DNA of 64,000 bases from Cytidiella melzeri (taxonomy: Eukaryota; Basidiomycota; Agaricomycetes; Polyporales; Irpicaceae), in contig JABYQR010000042.1 of assembly GCA_022592445.1 (NCBI GenBank), positions 124,001 to 188,000 of the forward strand. Reading direction: 5' to 3'. The notes under the pieces were generated by a model. The model did no database searches and was not told the origin of the DNA. It worked only from the letters and a program-made list of their open reading frames with translations. The position numbers and the translations under genes were made by a program. Shown here piece after piece: positions 55,766-64,000 of the stretch (position 1 is its first letter; every line of letters begins with the position of its first letter).

Positions 55766-56880
55766 TTACTCGCTGTTTATCGCAGTTTTAGTCGCGCACA
55801 CCATGTTCATCTTGAGAAAAGCTTTGTGCTGATACCCTCTTCACGGAATCGTTCATTCGAACTCACAATATCGGCGGTGAGGAGATTAATACTACAAGAG
55901 GAGCAAGTGAGCTTGCGCGTGCACAAGGGCGTAGATTACAGAAGCAGCCCGCGGCCGCATCATGATTGCAGCAGCATCTACAACGGTACCGATGGCGATC
56001 ACCATCCGTCAAATGGACTTTCAGCGACGCGATTCACAATCAGCAACCATCACTCACGCCAAGATGGAGCGGAAGCTACTTTGTCGTTGACTCTGGAGCT
56101 TTGAGATGCAATTCGCAGATACGTGTAAGCCTTTGGGGTGTATCGTTCCGAGTCCCAGAACCGCGACATGTCCAGCTTCACACGCACAAGCCACGTGTGA
56201 CGGCGGCAGTCAGAGTCTGTATGTATACGCACGCCAGTCCGCATTGGTCGCCGCCTGCTCTGTTTGTGAACTTTGTCAAGTCGTATTTCCGACGACTTCC
56301 CAGCCCAAAATCACCGTCTCTGGGTTCTGAGCCCTCCTCGTGTCACTCTATCAAGCAAGCGGTGGAGTCGACGTGCGTGCTGGATCAACCTTCTGTGCTT
56401 TTGCACGAGGGCGCACTTCATAGGTGTGTGTGAAAGCTTTGTAGGATTGTGCTTATCTGTGTGCTAGTACAGGGCGGTGTAGCTTCTACACCTTCTCTGC
56501 ATGTATCGTCATCATGATGTTGATTCGACAGCGACATATGCGGCGGCAGGTAGAAGCCAAGGATGCCTCAGATATTTTTGGCTTCCGCTCCCATCATTCC
56601 AAATCCTAGCCAGACAGACGAAATACTCAGCGCCGTTGCCTGCGATTGGGATCCACCCATTCCGAACGCGGACTTACAAAATTGCGACAAATACTTCTAG
56701 CTTCATCCTTATCTGTTGGTCAGCAAATGGGGGTGTTCTTATTCCTCCGAGTCAATAAGAAGGAATACTTTGTTGGACACCACCCAAGGTATATATACAC
56801 GTGTGCTTCCAAGTTCGCTGCACTGTCAGAATCCCTCTCGAGTGCCTCACGCTGACTATCTAGTGCATACAAACAACATA
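55766..56880. other. intergenic, nothing recognised
   Basis: Frames are short and overlapping. The last part carries a TATATATA-like word near 56793 and is probably the promoter of the DUF6533-type gene. Confidence 0.45.
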
Positions 56881-58645
56881 ATGTCGTACGTCGACGTGCA
56901 AGCATGGGACGAAGCATACGCTCTGCGAGCTTGCAACGGTGCGTGTTCCTGGTTTTCTTGCACTTTGTCTCCTGACGACAACCTGTATGTGTGTAGTGGT
57001 GGCTGCGACCATTCTCGTGTGGGAATATCGTGAGTGTCAAAATGTCTGGTGTGTGCTATTGCATTGGTAACTAACACAGCGAAAAAAAGTCATTCATTAC
57101 GATGACGAGGTAGGTATATCCCCATTATTCCCTTTGACGTGCTATCTCATTGTACAGTGACAGGTTGAGCTTTTCTGGGTAGCTATCGTCGCGAATCTCT
57201 GATTGGCTGTGTTACTGACTGCTGGAGACAGAAAAAGCGGTGGTCATTTGGCAAATGCGTGTTTCTTTGGGTGAGGATACACGTGATTTTGATGTATAAC
57301 GAGGCTGATTAGGCTATTCTTCTACCAGAGTCGCTACTTCAGCATCGCATTCGTTGTGTGAGGATTCAATCTTCACCTGCTGGATACGTGCTCCTCGCTG
57401 ACTAGTGCTGGCGGGCTCTCGCTCACTTTACAGTGGGCAAGCAGCAGGTCAGTGCGCAGAATGGTTGACCGATTTCAGAACCTCACACGATAGCCTCTAG
57501 CCTTTCTGATCTCGCGCCCATCGCTAGCCGTGAGTGTTCAAATTGTGACATACCTGGCATTTCGACTTATGAACTCCACAGTAGTGAGTCATAGTCGTCC
57601 AAAGAAAGAACTATCATTTTCTGAACTTTCATAGCTGTATGTCTGCCAGGTGTCGCTCGCTCCTCTACTCTTTTCTCATTTTCAATACATAGGCCTCAGA
57701 TTCTTTCGTTGGCAGGATGGCGCCACAGCAGTTCAGATTATCACCTCACATGGCAAGCGACTCACTTCGTTCCTGTCATCTAATTTAACATCCACATAGT
57801 GGTGCTCGAGCTGCGGCTATATGCGATGTATCGTGGAATTCGCTGGGCCACCATATTCATCCCATCGCTTGCCATCATCGAGTCCATCGTTTCCGGGGTG
57901 TTGTTCGGACTGCAATACGAGGGCTACAGTATGTCTCCCCATTCTCACCGGCTGACAGGTTTCCTTTGCAAAAGGCACGCATTCATTATAACTCTGATAG
58001 ACGGAAACGAACCCGCTCCGGGAGTCACTCTCTGTGCGGATGGAGACGCCAAGGGAAAACATCTCTTGATGTTCTTCACCACCACTACACTCACTATCGA
58101 AATCACCCTTCTCTCGTTGGCGTTATACCAGGCTTGGATACACCGACATTCTATGAAGGGTGGCATCATTCGAGCGTTGTTGAGAGGTTCGGTCATGTAC
58201 TTTGTCTAGTACGCCCATTCTCGTTTTTTTTCTTCAGCTGTCATCATGTGCTGATACTCACACATAAATCCAGTCTGTTCTGGATCTACCTCGGGGTCCA
58301 AGTTTGCTGGGCGTTGAACATCGTAAGCCTTTCCTCTATCCTATCTTCTACATTCCCCTTCCCGCTTACTAATCCAACCACTATATAACCTCTCAGTACA
58401 CGTTGAACGAACTCGGGACCGGCTTCACATACTCGTTCTCATCCGTCTTTGCCAACCGGCTGCTGATCGACCTCCGCAGGATGTATTATGACACCACGAG
58501 CTACAACAGCTCCTTGCCCGGCACGTTAAGCAGCGTCGGAGGCGGCATTCAATGTCGACCTGGGGAGAACCAGCTGAAGGCGACAAACTCGAGTTCTATT
58601 CAGGAGTACGAGTTGAGAACGTTCTCGGAGAGTGCGGGGTTTTGA
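56881..58645 (+). CDS. DUF6533-type multi-pass membrane protein
   Basis: These are seven-helix-like integral membrane proteins, widely expanded in Agaricomycetes, of unknown function. The start at 56881 gives MSYVDVQAWDEAYALRACN. Short exons then join to VVAATILVWEYRKKVIHYDD, EVELFWKKRWSFGKCVFLW and SRYFSIAFVV, the signature of the family N-terminus (conserved acidic residue, E-x-x-x-x-W-K-K-x-W-S and R-Y-F). After less certain exons at 57360-57780 come ELRLYAMYRGIRWATIFIPS, APGVTLCADGDAKGKHLLMF and further helices (TIEITLLSLALYQAWI, FWIYLGVQVCWALNI). The cytosolic tail follows TYSFSSVFANRLLIDLRRMY and ends at TGA 58643-58645. It has about eight or more small introns, so some joins are approximate. 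Confidence 0.8.
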
Positions 58646-58914
58646 GATCGTGACTTTTGGCGGCGCTGTAAGCTTGTAATTTATATCCTACACGTGCAGA
58701 CAGGATTCTCTTTTCTGCAGCTCCGTAATTATAACCCTCTTCGCTGATTCCTCTACACCGAGACAACCCTTTATCACACTGCTCAAGGTCCGATAAATTG
58801 TCCATGTGAACACATCAACTCGTTCATAGCGGTGGATACATGTCAACAGTGGAGACTGCGGAGAAAACTTTCACAACGCCCGAATTTACACCAAAGACTC
58901 GCAGTCATGCTCTG

Positions 58915-60316
58915 TCAAGACTTCACACCGTCCACCTCCCACCTCGGCGGAGTATGCAGTCCCAGAAGATACCTGACCCCGCGAAACTGAGTATCAAGCG
59001 GACACTCCACCTCTCCACTCTCATCCCACTCGTCTTTGAGCCCCCACTCCCGAGCATGGTTCAAACAATCGTCTTCGTTGATCTGAATCATCCAACTCGA
59101 CCGATCCTTGCGACCAAACAGCATATCCTTGAACGAGTTTGACCGTCGGCGATTCTGCACTCCTCCTCCTCCTCCTCCTCCTCCTCCCACCTTGGGCGAC
59201 GTGCTTCCCACCTGACTTATTCTTGGAGAGCTCGTGGCCGCTCGGATCCCCTGCATCGATGGAGATCCGGGGCAAGGTTCCCTAGGGCTCTTCGCAAGCG
59301 GGGACGACTGCGCCGCCCATTCCATCCTCTGTCGAGCTGCTGGTGTAGGCCTTGGATCCGGGAACGGCAGCGTCGCGTTCCATTTCTGGTCAAACGATCC
59401 GTCTCCAAGCGGTGCAGGACCCATCCAGAGAGCCTGGTGTACAACATAATCCAAGGCGTACTTGACACTTCCCCCGCGCTCGATAAAGTGCTCGACAAAG
59501 GCGTGATTGTACTGACCTTCTTTAGCCCCTTGCGCAAGTTCAGCGCGCAGACTCGTCGTTGTGGGAGCTGCGTCTGGAATACCGAGCATATCTCGGACGA
59601 CGTGAAAGGCTGCCCTGTATCCTAGGTAAAACTCCCTGTGGATTCCCCGAGCGACGATGCGTCGCGGCAGGAACGACAAGAAGGGGTCGTCCGATGCGGC
59701 TTCGGCGTCCAGAGGTTTCTTGGCGACGAAATCGTCCAGCCTTGAGAGCATGGCGATGTACGCCCCATGAGCAATTTCTACCCCATTATCAACATCCTTG
59801 TCGATTCGGAAGGTACTCAGGCAAATATGTCTCACCTCTTAGCCTGAACCTCATCCGAGGCGACAGCCATCCTGCGGTACACTTACCGCAGACGCATTTC
59901 GGGAGTTTACACTTGATATACCCCTCCCTCATGACCTTGCAAGCATTGTCCAACATCTCGTGGATCACAAACCTCGGCGTTTGCTGCAACAACGCGAGAT
60001 TGCGGGATATGGCGGTTTCGTTGCTGTCGTCCGCATGCTCGAGACCGAGAACGTCTTCGCCCTGCGCAAGTTGTGGACCAGCCACCTCGAGCATCACTTT
60101 CAGAGCGTTGGCGCTCCCCTGGATCGCCGCGACAGTTATCGGACGCATGCCCCGCTCGTCAGGCTGGTTGAGCAGGACGGGGTTGGCTTTGTAGACGCTG
60201 CGAAGCATCTTCTCGACCGACTTGTCCGACCACTTCTCGTCGCTGAGTGCGCTGTGCACGGGAAACTTCCACTCCATTTTGGCGTTGCTTGGCCCTGAGC
60301 TGGTGTTTTGAGGCAT
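58915..60316 (-). CDS. ankyrin-like hypothetical protein
   Basis: Exon 1 runs from 60316 to about 59868, and exon 2 from about 59820 to 58915, across one short intron. The N-terminus MPQNTSSGPSNAKMEWKFPV, SDKSVEKMLRSVYKANPVLL, DERGMRPITVAAIQGSANAL is a degenerate ankyrin-type helix pair that I have seen in repeated basidiomycete families. CVCGKCTAGWLSPRMRFRLR forms a small Cys cluster. The C-terminal half has REFYLGYRAAFHVVRDMLGI, VEHFIERGGSVKYALDYVVH and a nine-glycine run encoded by a CCT microsatellite (59161-59187). Near the C-terminus is WMIQINEDDCLNHAREWGLK. Role unknown; probably a protein-interaction module. Confidence 0.7.
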
Positions 60317-60728
60317 TGGGGAGATAGATACAGTATGACAGCGGTAGTGTCTGTTGTTTTTGTTCGATGGTCGTCTTGTCAGCCATCGGCATTTCTGAAC
60401 ACGGAAAGTTGGTCGATATTGAAACGGTTCGGATCGCTAAAGGTGGAATGTTAATACAGCGGTTTAAATTTGAACTCTTTCGCTACACAGCGCTGGCAAG
60501 TGCTGCAGGTTGGTTTCGTGTAAGCAAAGCTGCTTCTAGGATTGTGATACGCGTACATACCATCAGTTAGTAATCTTCAGTCTACGCACGACGCTTTCGA
60601 ATAGACCAAGACTCGCTCGCGTGGGCTCCCTCCTAAGGAAATTTGAAACATGCATTGACAATCCAGAACATACATCATGAAGGGGAAAGACACTTGCTCT
60701 AGAGATGGCCTGTGGTATACTACGTTGT
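60317..60728. other. intergenic, nothing recognised
   Basis: It contains the promoter of the ankyrin-like gene and the 3' flank of the unknown family copy B. Confidence 0.5.
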
Positions 60729-61461
60729 TCAATACTGTAGTAACTGGGTAAGCGTGGACGACATAGAAGAAAACGGTGGAATACTGACATTTCTCCACTC
60801 CGTCGTCGGATGTAGCTCCTTCAGATACGTGAACTCGAACTTGCTGATGTCCGGTTCGGCGCCGCACTGCTTCACCAACTCCACAAATCTCTCCAGCTTC
60901 TCCCTATCCTGTGGTCGCTCTTCATGAATGACACTGTAATCCGGATGTGCCGGATCTTCTACCTGCTTTCTTCCTTTGTAGTCCACGAAGCGGGTGAAGA
61001 ACACGACATGGGTGGCCGTCTCATCGTCGATTTCACCTGGAGGGACGGGCAACCAACGGTCTGAGAATTTCAATATCCATGGGTGGTTATAGATGTGGAC
61101 ATCAGTATGCGAACTCGCTGAATTAGCATGTGATATGCAACGCACGTAGCGCACGCAGGGAATGCTTTTGCTGCTTCTTCGGCAGATTTCGCCTCCACCT
61201 GAGGTAGGCAGAGAAATAGTCTTCATCCGTCTCGTCATCATCCATCTCGGCAAGCCCTGCAACAAGGTGCATGAAGTCTTCAAGAGAAAGCTGGTATCCG
61301 ACCCAATAAGCGTAGCGTACTTTAGAGGAATGCAGGACCATGGTTTGGGATGGCAGAGGTTTGAAATCAAACTCGGACGCGTTGTTTGAGTGCGCATCAT
61401 GTGCTCGTGAGAAATTGCGTCCCTCTGCTATTGTGCACTGTGTGTCGCAAAAAGGCATCAA
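60729..61461 (-). CDS. unknown gene family, copy B (most complete copy)
   Basis: I do not recognise the family. Exon 1 (61461 to about 61140) encodes HSSKVRYAYWVGYQLSLEDF, then an acidic stretch (EMDDDETDEDYF), then LRWRRNLPKKQQKHSLRALR. Exon 2 (about 61090-60729) encodes WILKFSDRWLPVPPGEID, DETATHVVFFTRFVDYKGRK, EKLERFVELVKQCGAEPD, and SKFEFTYLKELHPTTEW near the end. No signal peptide, membrane helix or known catalytic motif is visible. Three further partial copies occur in the window. The tandem arrangement with partial neighbours suggests a locally expanding, lineage-specific family. Confidence 0.6.
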
Positions 61462-61559
61462 AATCTCTATGCTAATGATAATTAGAAAGTCTCTTGCAGA
61501 TATGGCGTGAGTTGTGGGGTGCCAATAACATGTCCCGTAGGGTGTGAACGTCAGCCTAG

Positions 61560-61865
61560 CAGCTCATTGAAGACAGACGGAACAAGCGACGAACATAGCG
61601 CACGCAGGGAATGCTTCCTCTGCTCCTTAGGCAGAGTCCGCCTGCACTTGACGTAGGCGGCGAAAAGGTCTTCCCAACTGGCAGTGATGTCCAGCTGCTC
61701 TGCGTCAGAGGGTCTCGTGATTGCGGGCGGTAGTCATGCGACGAGTTTCATGAAGTCCTCGACAGACAGCTGATAGCCGATCCAGTAGGCATAACGGATT
61801 TTGGAGAACTGCGCGACCATGGTTTCGAAGTAGAGGTCGAAGTCAAACACAACGTGCGGCTATGT
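61560..61865 (-). pseudogene. unknown gene family, N-terminal fragment (copy D)
   Basis: The minus strand reads FSKIRYAYWIGYQLSVEDFM, then KLVA followed by a TGA at 61734-61736 where copy B has GL, then TASWEDLFAAYVKCRRTLPK and EQRKHSLRAL. It has no second-exon counterpart directly downstream. It lies head-to-tail behind copy B. Confidence 0.65.
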
Positions 61866-62074
61866 AAGTGCGTAATCATGTGCTTGTGAGAAATTGTGCC
61901 TCGTCATTGTGCGAAGTACAATCATGAAAAGGAAGGGCACCTGTTCTCGAGATGAACTGTGGTATACTACGCTGTTCAACACTGTAGTAACTGAGTGAGC
62001 AAGGACGGCATAGAAGCGAACGATGGAATACTGACAATCCTCCACTCCGTCGCCGGATGCAGCTCTTTCAGATA

Positions 62075-63677
62075 CAGTAGCGGCAAAAAGTCTTGCGACA
62101 CCGCGAGCGCGCAACATTTTTCTCATCGTTCGAGCTCATTTTTTGCATAAAGTTTTGGGTTACAGTTCTCACACATTCATTATCATGTGAAAATTGTGTC
62201 CTTAGTAAAAAAAGGCTGATCGACGTTGTGCGCGAGGAACTACGTACAATCCGCGCGAAAACTGCATTAGGCGCCCACGTGTTGTACTACTACTATTGCA
62301 CATCATCTCGACTATTCTATGTAAAAATTTGTCAAAAAAATCTGGTAAAATTAGTACCTAGTATAGGACCCCTTTGCCCGCATAAGCTCTGCTGCACGAG
62401 TGGGGAGAGACTCATACAATCCCTTGATATACTCATCATCCAAATTCGCCCACTCCTCCTGCAATGCCTCCCACAGCTCCTCCTTATTCGACAGTTGCTG
62501 CTTGCGAGCGCGTAATTTGCGGTCTAGATGGTCCCAGACATTCTCCAGAATATTCATATCTGGTGAATTTGGAGGCCAGGGCAATACAGTGATCTTGTTC
62601 TCCTTGAACCAAGCTGTAGCAAGCTTTGACGTGTGCTTTGGATCATTGTCCTGTTGGAAAATGATCTGTCGGCAGGTCAAATCTTAGTCTGCCAATGTGC
62701 CCAGAAGGGACTCTGATAGGATGGAGCAGTAAAGCTTTGCATCCATCTTCCCATCAATGCGGTGTAGCCTTCCTTTTCCCTTCAAAGTGATGCATCCCCA
62801 CACCATGATACTCCCACCCCCATGCTTCACTGTCTTCTGCACATTCGGGTCCAAAAACTCCTCGCCCTGTCTTCTTCGGCAGTATTCCCTCCCATCTGAG
62901 CCAAATAAATTAAATTTGGACTCATCTGAGAACACCATTACCCCCCACTCTTTCTGCCCCCATCTGGTTGCATGTCCAGCCCACCACTTGCGCTTCTTCT
63001 TATGAGCTACAGAGAGAAACGGCTTTTGCCGACACACATATCCCTTCAGCCCAATCTCTGCAAGGTTGTGACGCATTGTTTGGGCAGCCACTTGTGGGAA
63101 TGCCTTGCGCTGCACGTCCGTAGCATTGCGGGCCTCTTGTTGTGCCAGGAGTAAAGAGGCGTGACGGAGATCGCGGTCTTGTAGAACGCGAGGGCGACCT
63201 GTCTTGGGCTTGTTTGCATAGAAGTCAGGGTTGTGGGATAGTTTGTGGATGGTGCAATAGATGGTGGACCGGTGGACGGGGACTTTCTTGCAAATGTCAG
63301 GCACACTGACACCTTCATTATGCAGAGTCCAAATTCGGGCCTTTTTACTAGGGGTACACTGCACCATATGTGTGGTCTAGAGTTGGGAGAGTGGGTGGTA
63401 TCGAAAAAAGCACGATAGTGGTGAAGTGGAGAGATCGAAAAACAAAACAAACCCAAATAGTGGGCGTGCGCGCGACGGGCGCCTAGCGTCGCGACAGCGC
63501 GGATTGTGCACAATGTGTTATATACGAGACAGACTCTTTTAATTTCACTGTAGACATATTCTATACATGCAATACTCAATGTGTACAAAATGATTGTATA
63601 AAATAAGCAGTGTTGAGCTCAAACGGAGAGCAAAGAGTTGTGCGCTTGCGGTGTCGCAAGACTTTTTGCCGCTACTG
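62075..63677 (-). mobile_element. Tc1/mariner DNA transposon, complete with terminal inverted repeats
   Basis: The element is 1603 bases. Both ends begin CAGTAGCGGCAAAAAGTCTT and match for 30 bases exactly, then to about 42 bases with two mismatches. TA flanks both sides (62073-62074 and 63678-63679), the expected target duplication. It carries one transposase gene on the minus strand. Confidence 0.97.
62351..63367 (-). pseudogene. Tc1-type transposase, one nonsense codon
   Basis: The frame starts at 63367 with a helix-turn-helix region (KKARIWTLHNEGVSVPDICK, HRSTIYCTIHKL) and an AT-hook-like GRPR. The DD34E catalytic residues lie in VMVFSDESKFNLFG, QQDNDPKHTS and PPNSPDMNILENVWDHLDRK; GSIMVWGCI is also typical. 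A TAA at 62684-62686 interrupts the frame just before the second catalytic Asp; the same frame continues on both sides to the stop at 62351. The length, about 338 codons, is normal for Tc1. One substitution separates it from an intact gene, so it is either recently dead or a sequence error. No intron is visible at the stop. Confidence 0.93.
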
Positions 63678-63800
63678 TACGTGGGCTCGAACTCGTTGAT
63701 GTTCAGTTCGGCGCTGCACTGCTTCGACAACTCCTGCAGGCTCCTACCCAGCCGTCCTTTCGAACGTCGAAGGATTCGTCTCACTGCTAAGTGAATCGTG

Positions 63801-64000
63801 TGAACGCCTGCTACATCAGTATTACAGTGTTTTCATAATAAACTGCAATCAACAATTATTGTAACTGTATTAGCGCCAGATCAAATCCCCTTATTAGAAT
63901 ATAGCATGTCACATTTTGTCACAATTTGTCAGCAGTTCCCATCAGTTTCACCTTATCAGGCAGGTCTTGGCACGCGCGCAAAAGAACAGGATTTCCAGTT
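63801..64000. other. window end, nothing recognised
   Basis: AT-rich sequence without a supported frame. It may contain more of the unknown family's upstream copy beyond the window. Confidence 0.4.

Larger units (their letters stand above)
61880..63800 (-). pseudogene. unknown gene family, C-terminal fragment split by a mariner element (copy C)
   Basis: Bases 61970-62074 and 63678-63790, read together, align with 60735-60890 of copy B around the words CTCCACTCCGTCG, CTTTCAGATACGTG-like text and GTTCAGTTCGGCGCTGCACT. The Tc1/mariner element interrupts the block that encodes KELHPTTEW-type sequence. Upstream exons of this copy are not seen in the window. Confidence 0.8.

Overview
The window is nuclear DNA of a filamentous basidiomycete, most likely an Agaricomycete. 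The evidence is many 45-65 base introns, basidiomycete-type housekeeping genes (CHO2, MPP6, SET5, ALKBH6, UBP6, BAP31, ASF1), a DUF6533-type membrane protein, and several transposon classes typical of these fungi. Coordinates of multi-exon genes are hand-built from splice consensus and conserved motifs.

Layout. 1-2.7 kb is a KDZ (CxC1 type) transposase with its 5' end outside the window and two frameshifts. 3.07-4.83 kb is a 1.76 kb near-perfect inverted repeat. 5.06-8.66 kb holds two well-spliced genes of unknown role, one coiled-coil and one with an HMG-box-like segment and a nuclear tail. 8.98-9.54 kb is an 80-base minisatellite. 9.5-16.4 kb is gene-poor, with a proline-rich conserved protein (10.2-11.15 kb), microsatellites, and a diverged inverted duplication. 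16.4-22.0 kb has MPP6, an intron-containing tRNA-Arg, and CHO2, all on the minus strand.

25.1-39.3 kb is a transposon cluster. It contains a complete Ty3/gypsy chromovirus (25116-32331, minus strand, perfect 5-base target duplication, about 99% identical LTRs) but with five in-frame TGA stops. Beside it are a DDE transposase with two stops (32.4-34.9 kb) and a Ty1/copia relic (37.5-39.3 kb). 39.5-40.3 kb may encode a small secreted protein.

42.5-60.3 kb is the gene-rich part: SET5 and ALKBH6 (convergent), UBP6 and BAP31 (divergent), ASF1, two coiled-coil genes, a DUF6533 membrane protein and an ankyrin-like protein. 55.3-63.8 kb also carries at least four copies or fragments of one unrecognised gene family. 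One copy is split by a complete Tc1/mariner element (62075-63677) with TA target duplication, and a paralog next to it preserves the empty site.

The strongest unusual signals are the block of four consecutive 84-base exons, each encoding exactly four heptads of coiled coil (52972-53485); the all-TGA disablement of a young gypsy element; the extra reading frame before its gag; the large palindrome; and the mariner insertion with its paralogous empty site.
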